The position numbers were made by a program, and so were the translations under genes. 15,960 bases of DNA from JBFISM01 sp041608535 (GTDB lineage: Bacteria > Actinomycetota > Acidimicrobiia > Spongiisociales > UBA5794): the NCBI GenBank assembly GCA_041608535.1, contig JBFISM010000085.1, forward strand, positions 1-15,960, in the 5' to 3' direction. A model generated the notes under the pieces. It had not been told where the DNA came from. It made no database searches and saw only the letters and a program-made list of their open reading frames with translations. The stretch's first letter is position 1. Every line of letters starts with the position of its first letter. Shown here piece after piece: positions 1 to 6,632 of this stretch.

Positions 1-1
1 C

Positions 2-46
2 TGGCTGCGGAACTCCGACGCCCGCCGAGGTGTTCAGCCGGTCTGA
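2..46 (+). CDS. possible last codons of an upstream gene (truncated by window edge)
   Basis: One frame is open from base 2 and ends at TGA 44-46, giving a tail that ends ...ARRGVQPV. Most of its third codon positions are G or C, as expected for coding sequence here. Fourteen residues are too few to recognise. In LIV-type loci a permease (livM or livH) often precedes livF, so this could be such a C-terminus, but that is only a guess from context. The other two + frames stay open longer, so the call is weak. Confidence 0.22.
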   Translation, partial: WLRNSDARRGVQPV

Positions 47-201
47 TCCGACTACGCTGGATGGGTTTTTGCTTTGTCCTTACGCCAGCGGAAATCCTCC
101 GCCCCGCCGTCTGTTTTCCCATCGCACAACACCGGAAACGGCCACGATGGGGCAGGGGCCCCATCTGTGGAGGAGGTGCCTCGTCCTACGGCCGAGGCGT
201 G

Positions 202-224
202 GCAGTTTGGCGGAGCCAAACTGC
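202..224. repeat. perfect 10-bp inverted repeat with GGA loop
   Basis: Arms GCAGTTTGGC (202-211) and GCCAAACTGC (215-224) are exact reverse complements around the trinucleotide GGA (212-214). There is no T-tract after it, so it does not look like an intrinsic terminator. The closing C-G pair around a GGA loop fits the C(GNA)G class known to make unusually stable single-stranded DNA mini-hairpins. Confidence 0.8.
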
Positions 225-244
225 TTCGGCAGCTCGGGCGTCTG

Positions 245-270
245 TTTCGGGCCGGAGGCCCGAAAGTCGG
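245..270 (+). repeat. hairpin plus 22-bp direct repeat, copy 1, before livF
   Basis: The arms TTTCGGGCC (245-253) and GGCCCGAAA (257-265) pair perfectly around GGA (254-256). Bases 249-270 are identical to 1268-1289, and the match continues as GGCG after one mismatch. The copy ends 16 nt before the livF ATG. A GGAGG core lies within the hairpin (254-258), but it is 28 nt from the start codon, too far to act directly as a Shine-Dalgarno site. Confidence 0.8.
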
Positions 271-286
271 GGGCGGGCAGAGAACG

Positions 287-1072
287 ATGCTTGAAGTAGC
301 GAACCTCGAGGTCGTGTACAACGACGTCGTGCTGGTGCTGCGAGGGATCTCGTTGCAGGTTCCGGACGGGAAGATCGTGGCGCTGCTGGGAGCGAATGGG
401 GCCGGGAAGACGACGACGATCCGGGCGATCACAGGACTGCTCGACGTGCACGAAGGCGATATAACGAAGGGTGCGATCACTCTGGACGGTGAGGAGATTC
501 AGCACAAGGACCCTTCGTACATCGTGCGATCCGGCATCACGCAGGTGATGGAGGGACGCAGGGTGTTCGCAGAGATGACCGTCGACGAGAATCTCCGTAC
601 CGGCGGTTACACCAACCGCTCCAAGGCCGACGCCTCGTACGAGCGGGTCATGGGTCTGTTCCCGGTGCTCGCGGAGCGCCGGAAGTCCACTGCCGGCTAC
701 CTGTCCGGTGGTGAGCAGCAGATGCTGGCGATCGGGCGGGCGCTCATGGCCGACCCCAAGCTCATGATTCTCGACGAGCCCTCGCTCGGCCTGGCGCCCA
801 AGCTCGTCCAGCAGATCAAGGAGATCGTCGTCGAGATCAATCAGCAGGGGACCAGCGTTCTGCTGATCGAGCAGAATGCCAACATGGCGCTGTCGATCGC
901 CGACTACGGCTACATCATGGAGACCGGCAAAGTCGTGATGGATGGTGACCCCCAAAAGCTTCTCAAGGACGAGGACGTCCAGGAGTTCTACCTCGGTCTG
1001 CACGCCGAAGGCGCCCGAAAATCGTTCCGCGACGTCAAGCACTACAAGCGGCGGAAACGATGGCTGTCGTGA
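287..1072 (+). CDS. livF: LIV/HAAT-type ABC importer ATP-binding protein, LivF-like
   Basis: This is one of two cytoplasmic ATPases that power a branched-chain-amino-acid-type ABC importer. The 261-residue protein shows Walker A GANGAGKT at 35-42, the signature LSGGEQQ at 139-145, Walker B LMILDEP at 159-165 and IEQNA at 194-198. Gln in place of the usual switch His in that last motif is typical of LivF. The length is slightly above the usual 235-240 because of a basic tail that ends KHYKRRKRWLS; I recall this tail from LivF homologues encoded near acyl-CoA ligases, so the substrate need not be an amino acid. ATG 287 was chosen because the family's N-terminus begins here. The upstream in-frame extension is not LivF-like, and no strong ribosome-binding site is visible. 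A 236-nt palindrome-rich spacer separates it from livG. No permease or binding-protein gene lies in the window. Confidence 0.9.
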   Translation: MLEVANLEVVYNDVVLVLRGISLQVPDGKIVALLGANGAGKTTTIRAITGLLDVHEGDITKGAITLDGEEIQHKDPSYIVRSGITQVMEGRRVFAEMTVDENLRTGGYTNRSKADASYERVMGLFPVLAERRKSTAGYLSGGEQQMLAIGRALMADPKLMILDEPSLGLAPKLVQQIKEIVVEINQQGTSVLLIEQNANMALSIADYGYIMETGKVVMDGDPQKLLKDEDVQEFYLGLHAEGARKSFRDVKHYKRRKRWLS

Positions 1073-1129
1073 GCGTCGCTCGAAGCAGGCTTCAAGCGAG
1101 TTTCGCTCGGCTGCGCCTCGCTCCAAGCG

Positions 1130-1146
1130 TGCGGCCTGCGGCCGCA
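1130..1146. repeat. 7-bp inverted repeat, TGC loop
   Basis: TGCGGCC (1130-1136) and GGCCGCA (1140-1146) pair perfectly around TGC. It has the same stem-plus-three-base-loop design as the GGA hairpins before livF. Confidence 0.65.
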
Positions 1147-1158
1147 TCATCACCTGTC

Positions 1159-1187
1159 GGGATGTGCCGCACATGTCGCCACATCCC
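1159..1187. repeat. nested, mutually exclusive inverted repeats
   Basis: GGGATGTG (1159-1166) pairs with CACATCCC (1180-1187) as an 8-bp stem with a 13-nt loop. Alternatively ATGTG (1162-1166) pairs with CACAT (1170-1174) around CCG. The two folds use the same left arm and cannot coexist. Confidence 0.6.
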
Positions 1188-1192
1188 GAGGC

Positions 1193-1223
1193 GAGGGGGA
1201 CTCCACGGAGTTCCGTCCCCCTC
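1193..1223. repeat. perfect 9-bp inverted repeat
   Basis: GAGGGGGAC (1193-1201) and GTCCCCCTC (1215-1223) are exact reverse complements around a 13-nt loop. What follows is CCACACCCCC rather than a T-run, so a classical terminator is unlikely. Confidence 0.65.
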
Positions 1224-1267
1224 CCACACCCCCTGCTCTGGTGTCGAATCGAGCGAGCTCGGTGTCT

Positions 1268-1289
1268 GGGCCGGAGGCCCGAAAGTCGG
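1268..1289 (+). repeat. 22-bp direct repeat, copy 2, before livG
   Basis: This is identical to 249-270 over 22 bases. The GGGCC/GGCCC stem closes the same GGA loop (1273-1275), but the outer pairs of copy 1 are lost. It ends 19 nt before the livG GTG, close to the 16-nt spacing of copy 1 before livF. Confidence 0.8.
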
Positions 1290-1308
1290 CGGCGAAAGAT
1301 GACATAGC

Positions 1309-2136
1309 GTGAGTCTCTTGCTCGAGTTCAGGGATGTGTCGTTGTCGTTCAAGGGGGTGAAGGCGCTCAATGGGGTGAGTTTCACGGTGGACGACGGGGA
1401 GCTGTTTGCCATCATCGGGCCGAATGGTGCGGGGAAGACGTCGATTTTCAACTGCCTCAACGGCGTGTACAAGCCCCAGCAGGGCGACATCCTGTGGGAA
1501 GGGGAGAGCATCCTCGGTCGCCGGCCGGATACGATCGCCCAGCTAGGTGTCGCCCGCACCTTCCAGAACATCGAGCTGTTCGCCCATATGACGGTGCTCG
1601 AGAACTTGCTGCTGGGCCGCCATGTACGCACCGAGACGGGGTGGCTGAGCGGGAGTGTGTGGTTCGGCAAGGCGAAGGAAGAGGAGCTGGACAACCGGGC
1701 GAAAGTGGAGGACATCATCGACCTCCTCGAGATCGAGAGCTGGCGCAAGTATCCCGTCGCACTGCTGCCCTACGGGATACAGAAGCGGGTCGAGCTGGGT
1801 CGGGCACTGGCGATGGAGCCGCGTCTGCTGTTGCTCGACGAACCGGTGGCCGGTATGAACCTCGAGGAGACCGAGGACATGGCACGTTTCATCCTCGATA
1901 TCCGGGAGGAGTTGGGGATCGCCATGATCCTCGTCGAGCACGACATGGGCCTCGTCATGGACATCGCGGACCGGGTTCTCGTCCTCGACTTCGGGACACC
2001 GATCTCACTCGGTCTGCCCGCCGAGGTCCAGCGAGATCCGGAAGTGATCAAGGCGTACTTGGGCGAGGAGTTCGCCAGACCGGAGCTTCAGCACGCTGAA
2101 GATGTGGTTGAGAGCGGCGACCCCCATCTGTCGTGA
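1309..2136 (+). CDS. livG: LIV/HAAT-type ABC importer ATP-binding protein, LivG-like
   Basis: This is the partner ATPase of LivF in the cytoplasmic face of a branched-chain-amino-acid-type importer. The 275-residue protein has Walker A GPNGAGKT at 37-44, the LivG-type stretch VARTFQNIELF at 81-91, a degenerate signature LPYGIQKRVELGRAL at 153-167, Walker B LLLLDEP at 173-179, and the switch His at 211 (VEHDMGLV). The start is well constrained: an in-frame TGA lies at 1300-1302, and GTG 1309 is the first start codon after it. A purine-rich GGCGAAAGA just upstream may help ribosome binding. The C-terminal extension past about residue 255 is acidic and has no assigned role. livG ends only 7 nt before glgB, so the glycogen genes may be read from the same transcript. 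The usual order is G then F; here it is F then G with a long spacer. Confidence 0.9.
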   Translation: MSLLLEFRDVSLSFKGVKALNGVSFTVDDGELFAIIGPNGAGKTSIFNCLNGVYKPQQGDILWEGESILGRRPDTIAQLGVARTFQNIELFAHMTVLENLLLGRHVRTETGWLSGSVWFGKAKEEELDNRAKVEDIIDLLEIESWRKYPVALLPYGIQKRVELGRALAMEPRLLLLDEPVAGMNLEETEDMARFILDIREELGIAMILVEHDMGLVMDIADRVLVLDFGTPISLGLPAEVQRDPEVIKAYLGEEFARPELQHAEDVVESGDPHLS

Positions 2137-2143
2137 CGGCTCT

Positions 2144-4000
2144 GTGATCAGCGACTCGGACCGCTGGCTCTTCGAGGAGGGCACTCACGAACGTCTCTAC
2201 GACATGCTCGGTGCGCACCCGGACGAAGACGGCACGAGGTTCAGAGTGTGGGCCCCCCGAGCCGACCATGTCTCGGTGATCGGAAACTTCAACGGCTGGC
2301 AACCCAGGACCGACACCATGGGCTGGGCAGGCGGCGGTGTCTGGGAGCGGCACATTCCGGGGGTGGGTCCTGGAGCTCACTACAAGTTCCACATCGGCCG
2401 GAGGGGAGATTCGACCGACAAGGCCGATCCCTTTGCGCTCTTTTCCGAGGTGCCACCGTCCTCCGCCTCCATCGTCTGGGATCTCAGCTTCGATTGGTCG
2501 GACGACGCCTGGCTGCGGACCCGTGGACGGCGGCAATCCGCCGATGCTCCGGTGTCCATCTATGAGGTGCACATCGGCTCCTGGCAGGGTCCGACTCGTT
2601 ATCGAGACATCGCCGAGCCATTGGCCGATTACGTGGAGCGCGAGGGTTATACCCACGTCGAGTTTCTCCCCCTCACCGAGCACCCGTTCTACGGGTCGTG
2701 GGGGTATCAGCCGACGGGCTATTTCTCGCCGACGAGCAGGTACGGGGTGCCGCAAGACCTCATGTACCTCATCGACACGCTGCACAATCGCGACATTGGC
2801 GTCATCCTGGACTGGGTTCCGTCACACTTTCCGTACGACGCACCGGGTCTGGCTCGTTTCGACGGCGAACCGCTCTACGAGCATCCCGATCGTCGACTGG
2901 GCCATCACCCTGACTGGGGATCGGCCGTCTTCGATTACGGACGACCGGAGGTTCGGGCCTTTCTCATCTCGAGCGCCCACTTCTGGATAGAGAAGTATCA
3001 CATCGATGCGTTGCGGGTGGACGCCGTGGCCTCGATGCTCTACCGCGACTATTCCCGCGACGATGGCGCATGGCTGCCCAACGAGCATGGGGGTAATGAG
3101 TACTACGAGGCGATCGAGTTCCTCCGCCAGCTCAATGGCAGCTTGTACGGGCGCCACCCCGGGATCCAGATGATCGCCGAGGAGTCGACCTCATGGCCGC
3201 AAGTGTCCCGACCGACCGAGATGGGTGGTCTCGGCTTCGGGTACAAGTGGGACATGGGGTGGATGAACGACACGCTTCGATATCTGGCGCGCAATCCGAT
3301 CCACCGCCGCTATCACCACAACGAGCTCACCTTCCGGGCGATGTACGCCGGCACTGAGAACTTCATTCTGCCGCTGTCCCACGACGAGGTGGTCTACGGA
3401 AAGGGCTCGTTGCTGGCGAAACAGCCGGGCGACGAGTGGCAGCGCTTTGCCGGGCTCCGGCTGCTGTTTGGCCATCAATGGACCACCCCTGGGAAGAAGC
3501 TCGTGTTCATGGGAGGGGATATCGCCAGCCCGGCAGAATGGAATCACGACACCGGGCTGCCGTGGCACCTCTTGGACGATCCCAAGCACGCCGGCGTGGC
3601 CCGCTGGGTCGCCGACCTCAACCGGCTGTACCGATCCGAGCCTGCGCTGTACCGCAGCGACGATCGGCCCGTCTGGTTTCGTTGGCTGGATGCGGACAAC
3701 GCAGACGAGAGCACGGTGTCCTTCGTTCGCTACGCCGACGACGCCCGGCCAGTGATGGTCGTCTCCAACTTCACCCCCATGGTGTGGGAGCAGCGGCGGC
3801 TCGGTGTCCCCGAAGCAGGCGTCTGGATCGAGCTGCTCAACAGCGACGCCGAGACCTACGGCGGCAGCGGGGTGGGCAATCTCGGTGTGGTCGAGAGCGA
3901 GCCCCAGCCATGGCACGGTTACGACCAGAGCGTTACCGTCAACGTGCCGCCCCTGGCGACCGTGATCTTTGCACCGGAACGAGAGGACGCCGCCGAGTGA
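2144..4000 (+). CDS. glgB: 1,4-alpha-glucan (glycogen) branching enzyme, GH13
   Basis: GlgB cuts alpha-1,4 glucan chains and re-attaches them by alpha-1,6 bonds, making branch points in glycogen in the cytoplasm. The 618-residue product has an N-terminal CBM48 fold (RFRVWAP and NFNGW, about residues 28-50) and a GH13 barrel. The barrel carries DWVPSHFPYD (region I), LRVDAVASM with the nucleophile Asp293, IAEESTSWP with the acid Glu346, and SHDEVVYGK with Asp414. The spacings of 53 and 121 residues between the three match E. coli GlgB (405, 458, 526). It lacks the extra N1 domain of long GlgB forms. GTG 2144 was chosen over ATG 2102 because 2102 lies inside livG and the conserved LFEEGTHERLYDMLGAHP begins about nine residues after 2144. 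No clear ribosome-binding site is seen, so coupling to livG is plausible. Its TGA overlaps the glgC GTG. Confidence 0.95.
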   Translation: MISDSDRWLFEEGTHERLYDMLGAHPDEDGTRFRVWAPRADHVSVIGNFNGWQPRTDTMGWAGGGVWERHIPGVGPGAHYKFHIGRRGDSTDKADPFALFSEVPPSSASIVWDLSFDWSDDAWLRTRGRRQSADAPVSIYEVHIGSWQGPTRYRDIAEPLADYVEREGYTHVEFLPLTEHPFYGSWGYQPTGYFSPTSRYGVPQDLMYLIDTLHNRDIGVILDWVPSHFPYDAPGLARFDGEPLYEHPDRRLGHHPDWGSAVFDYGRPEVRAFLISSAHFWIEKYHIDALRVDAVASMLYRDYSRDDGAWLPNEHGGNEYYEAIEFLRQLNGSLYGRHPGIQMIAEESTSWPQVSRPTEMGGLGFGYKWDMGWMNDTLRYLARNPIHRRYHHNELTFRAMYAGTENFILPLSHDEVVYGKGSLLAKQPGDEWQRFAGLRLLFGHQWTTPGKKLVFMGGDIASPAEWNHDTGLPWHLLDDPKHAGVARWVADLNRLYRSEPALYRSDDRPVWFRWLDADNADESTVSFVRYADDARPVMVVSNFTPMVWEQRRLGVPEAGVWIELLNSDAETYGGSGVGNLGVVESEPQPWHGYDQSVTVNVPPLATVIFAPEREDAAE

Positions 4001-5244
4001 GATCACCAGCTCGACCGAACGTGCTATCGATGGTGCTTGCCGGTGGCGAAGGCCGTCGGCTCATGCCACTCACCGCAGATCGTGCCAAACCGGCTGTCCC
4101 TTTCGGCGGCCACTACCGGCTCATCGATTTTGCGCTGTCAAACTTGGTCAACGGCGGCTTCCGCACGATCGTCGTGCTCACGCAGTACAAGAGCCACAGT
4201 CTCGACGTGCACCTGTCACGGACCTGGCGGCTGTCCACGCTGCTCGGCTACTACGTGACGGCAGCCCCGGCGCAAATGCGCGCCGGCAAGCGGTGGTTTC
4301 TCGGCTCCGCCGATGCGGTGTACCAGAACCTCAACATCATCCGTGACGAGCGACCCGACTACGTATTTGTGTTTGGCGCCGACCACATCTACCGGATGGA
4401 TCCCAGCCAGATGCTCGAGGCGCACATCGATGCGGGTGCCGACGCCACGGTGGCCGCACATCGCGTGCCGCTCGACCAGGCCCACCAGTTCGGGGTCATC
4501 GAAACCGCGTCGAGCACGAAGATCGCCGAGTTTCGCGAGAAACCCTCCGACCCCAATCCGCTCCCTGACGATCCGGCCCAGGCGTACGTGTCCATGGGCA
4601 ACTACGTGTTCACCACCGAGGCCCTCGTCGACATCGTTCACGAGGATTCCGCGGACGAGGGATCGCGTCACGACATGGGTGGCGATCTCATCCCGAAGCT
4701 CGTCAAGGCCGGTCGCGCTCACGTCTATGACTTCACATTGAACGACGTTCCCGGCGACACCGAGCGGGACAAGGGCTACTGGCGTGATGTGGGAACGCTC
4801 GACTCGTATTACGACGCCCACATGGATCTCGTGGACGTCGAGCCCGTGTTCAACCTCTACAACGAAGCCTGGCCCATCTACACCGACATGCGGACCATGC
4901 CGCCGGCCAAGATCGTCGCCGTCGGACCCGCCGACACCGGTGAGCTGCGCAACACCATCATGTCGAACGGGGTCATCGTGTCGGGCTCGTATGTGCGCAA
5001 CGCAGTGCTGGCGCCTGAGGTGCGCATCGAAGGGGGTGCGGTGGTGGAGAACTCTGTGCTGTTGAACCGGGTGGAGGTGGGAGCCGGCGCAGTGATCCGT
5101 CGGGCTGTCATCGACAAGGACGTGATCGTCCCAGCAGGCGCCACCATCGGCGTCGATGCGGAACGCGATGCGGCTCGGTTCACCGTGACCGATTCCGGTC
5201 TGGTGGCCATCGCCAAGGGCGAGAAGATCGCAGAACCGAACTAG
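3997..5244 (+). CDS. glgC: glucose-1-phosphate adenylyltransferase (ADP-glucose pyrophosphorylase)
   Basis: GlgC joins ATP and glucose-1-phosphate to give ADP-glucose and pyrophosphate, the committed step of bacterial glycogen synthesis. The 415-residue protein begins with the nucleotidyltransferase loop GGEGRRLMPLT (16-26), then RAKPAVPFGG and RLIDFALSN. WFLGSADAVYQN (Ser where Thr is commoner), the catalytic GADHIYRMD with Asp129, FREKP and SMGNYVF follow. The last hundred or so residues are hexapeptide-like repeats of a left-handed beta-helix. GTG 3997 overlaps the glgB stop as GTGA, so translation is probably coupled. The open frame runs back to 3436, but that part is a shadow of glgB. 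In-frame GTG 4021 and ATG 4030 are too close to the first beta-strand. The stop shares CTAG with the stop of the convergent glgA. Confidence 0.95.
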   Translation: MRSPARPNVLSMVLAGGEGRRLMPLTADRAKPAVPFGGHYRLIDFALSNLVNGGFRTIVVLTQYKSHSLDVHLSRTWRLSTLLGYYVTAAPAQMRAGKRWFLGSADAVYQNLNIIRDERPDYVFVFGADHIYRMDPSQMLEAHIDAGADATVAAHRVPLDQAHQFGVIETASSTKIAEFREKPSDPNPLPDDPAQAYVSMGNYVFTTEALVDIVHEDSADEGSRHDMGGDLIPKLVKAGRAHVYDFTLNDVPGDTERDKGYWRDVGTLDSYYDAHMDLVDVEPVFNLYNEAWPIYTDMRTMPPAKIVAVGPADTGELRNTIMSNGVIVSGSYVRNAVLAPEVRIEGGAVVENSVLLNRVEVGAGAVIRRAVIDKDVIVPAGATIGVDAERDAARFTVTDSGLVAIAKGEKIAEPN

Positions 5245-6632
5245 CTCGCAGCCGCGGGGCCGAGGATCGACTCGTACAGCTCTATCTGACGGCGGGCCGG
5301 CTCTCGCCACGACCAGTCATTCGTCATCCCGCGAGTTCGCACGGCATTCCGGGTCTTGGTGGCCCGCCACCCGCGCACTGCCCGGTGAGTGGCGTCGAGC
5401 AGGGCGAGGGGGCTTGGCTCCGCCGCAACGTAGCCCGTGCCCGCGCTGGGATCCAGATCTGCGTCGATCACCGTGTCATGCAGCCCGCCTACATCGGTGA
5501 CGATGGGGATGGTGCCGTACGTCATGGCCTGCATCTGCGCCAGACCGCATGGCTCGAACCGACTCGGCATGAGATAGAGATCGCATCCGGCGAAGATCAT
5601 GTGCGCCAACGCCTCGTCGAACCCGTTGACGAACCGGAAGCGGTCGGGCATCTGGGCGGCCGCCGCATCCGCCGCCCAAGCGAGATGTGCGCTTCCGGTG
5701 CCGAGCATGACGAGGCGAGCCGGCATGGTATGGAGGAAACTCAGGAGATCCAGCGCCAGGTCGACCCCCTTCTGGTCGACGAGCCTCGTGACCATTCCGA
5801 TGAGCGCCGAGCGTTCCGGGCCCCAGTCGAGCTCGGTCAGCAAGGCCCTGCGGTTGCGCTGCTTGCCGGAGAGGTCATCGACCGTGTACGTGGCAACGAG
5901 AGCGTCGTCGTGGGCCGGTGACCATTCGCTGGTGTCGATACCGTTGCGGAGGCCGACGAGGCGCTCGCCGCGTGCCGCCAGCGCGACGTGGAGTCCGGCG
6001 CCTGACTCCTCGGTCGTGATCTCCTTGGCGTAATTGGGGCTCACCGTGACCACCAGATCGGCAAGTGCAATTCCCCCGGACAACGGGTTGGTGGAGCCGT
6101 ACCACTCGTAAGCCTCGGGGCGACGCACCATCACCTGCCGCCAGCCTGGCGATGCCCACCCCTGGTGGGCCAGGTTGTGGATGGTGAGCACGGACCGCGG
6201 AGGTTCGGCGGCAAACCCCAGCGTCGCACCGGTGTGCCAGTCGTTGAGATGCAGGATGTCCGGCTCTTCCTGCGCGGCGAGAGCGGCGATGGCTGCCGAG
6301 AAGGTGAAGAAACGCCGATCGTTGTCGGCCCAACCCTCACCTTGGTCGTCGGTGTAGGGGTGGGGCCGGTCGATGCCCGGGGTGTGTACGGCGAGGATGC
6401 GAACGCCGGTCTCGATGGTGCCGGTGCGCACCGTGACGGGCCCGATCCAGTCCGCAGCCGGCACTTCATGCCGTTCACCGAGATCCGCGTCGTAGGTTCC
6501 ATAATCCGGCAGCACCACCGTGACCGCAACCCCCTGGTCGGCCAGCTCGCTCACCAGACCGGCGGCGGCGTAGGCGAGGCCCCCGACTCGGACCAGCGGA
6601 GCGAACTCCGAGGTGGCGAACATGACCTTCAC
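5241..6632 (-). CDS. glgA: glycogen synthase, ADP-glucose type (GT5)
   Basis: GlgA transfers glucose from ADP-glucose to the non-reducing ends of alpha-1,4 glucan. The 463-residue protein has the GT-B fold signatures SEFAPLV (8-14), HLNDWHTG with Asp131, TIHNLAHQG with His152, VSPNYAKEI, RNGID, TRLVDQKG with Arg283 and Lys288, and SRFEPCGL with Glu360. These correspond to E. coli D137, H161, R300, K305 and E377, and the Lys288-Glu360 spacing equals that of E. coli. The KxGGL motif, however, reads RVGGLAYAAAG: residue 15 is Arg instead of the ADP-glucose-binding Lys15, and residue 21 is Tyr instead of Asp. The other active-site residues suggest it is still an enzyme. GTG 6632 overlaps the glgX TGA (GTGA), indicating coupling. 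The stop lies in the CTAG shared with glgC. Confidence 0.93.
   Translation of the reverse strand: MKVMFATSEFAPLVRVGGLAYAAAGLVSELADQGVAVTVVLPDYGTYDADLGERHEVPAADWIGPVTVRTGTIETGVRILAVHTPGIDRPHPYTDDQGEGWADNDRRFFTFSAAIAALAAQEEPDILHLNDWHTGATLGFAAEPPRSVLTIHNLAHQGWASPGWRQVMVRRPEAYEWYGSTNPLSGGIALADLVVTVSPNYAKEITTEESGAGLHVALAARGERLVGLRNGIDTSEWSPAHDDALVATYTVDDLSGKQRNRRALLTELDWGPERSALIGMVTRLVDQKGVDLALDLLSFLHTMPARLVMLGTGSAHLAWAADAAAAQMPDRFRFVNGFDEALAHMIFAGCDLYLMPSRFEPCGLAQMQAMTYGTIPIVTDVGGLHDTVIDADLDPSAGTGYVAAEPSPLALLDATHRAVRGWRATKTRNAVRTRGMTNDWSWREPARRQIELYESILGPAAAS

Larger units (their letters stand above)
47..286 (+). other. noncoding spacer rich in short hairpins, upstream of livF
   Basis: I see no convincing gene here. 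The reading frame of livF stays open back to ATG 74, but those 71 extra residues look like translated noncoding DNA and precede the normal LivF N-terminus. The stretch holds a T-rich patch (66-76), which may be the remains of a terminator although its upstream stem is only 4 bp. It also holds five palindromes: 148-163 (TGGGGC/GCCCCA), 178-198 (GCCTCG/CGAGGC, 9-nt loop), 202-224, 221-232 (CTGC-TTCG-GCAG) and 245-265. The two longest are listed separately. Confidence 0.6.
1073..1308 (+). other. noncoding spacer between livF and livG, densely palindromic
   Basis: No credible gene lies here; small open frames on both strands have no recognisable product. The 236 nt hold a run of palindromes: 1077-1098 (10-bp arms, one mismatch), 1095-1107 (AGCGA/TCGCT), 1130-1146, 1159-1187 with a competing inner hairpin at 1162-1174, 1193-1223, and the second copy of the 22-bp repeat at 1268-1289. 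None is followed by a T-tract, so terminator function is not supported. The density resembles REP/BIME-like intergenic elements. That class label is an inference. Confidence 0.65.

Noticed and set aside
254..258. GGAGG in the hairpin as a sequestered Shine-Dalgarno site of livF (and 1273-1277 for livG)
   Set aside because: It lies 28 and 31 nt from the start codons, too far for direct use, and no closer in-frame start codon exists.
74..286. In-frame 71-residue N-terminal extension of livF from ATG 74
   Set aside because: LivF proteins begin with the MLEVxxL strand encoded at 287. The extension is translated hairpin DNA without family resemblance.
80..1174. 364-codon open frame on the minus strand opposite livF
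   Set aside because: The product has no recognisable domain and mirrors livF codons; such antisense frames are common at this GC content.
1193..1223. Intrinsic terminator after livF
   Set aside because: The stem is strong but is followed by a C-rich stretch instead of T residues.
3436..3996. Long in-frame N-terminal extension of glgC
   Set aside because: It is Arg/Ala-rich, overlaps the glgB catalytic domain in another frame, and GlgC starts normally at 3997.
4216..5310. 364-codon minus-strand open frame opposite glgC
   Set aside because: His/Gly/Val-rich shadow with no family features; glgC on the + strand is unambiguous.
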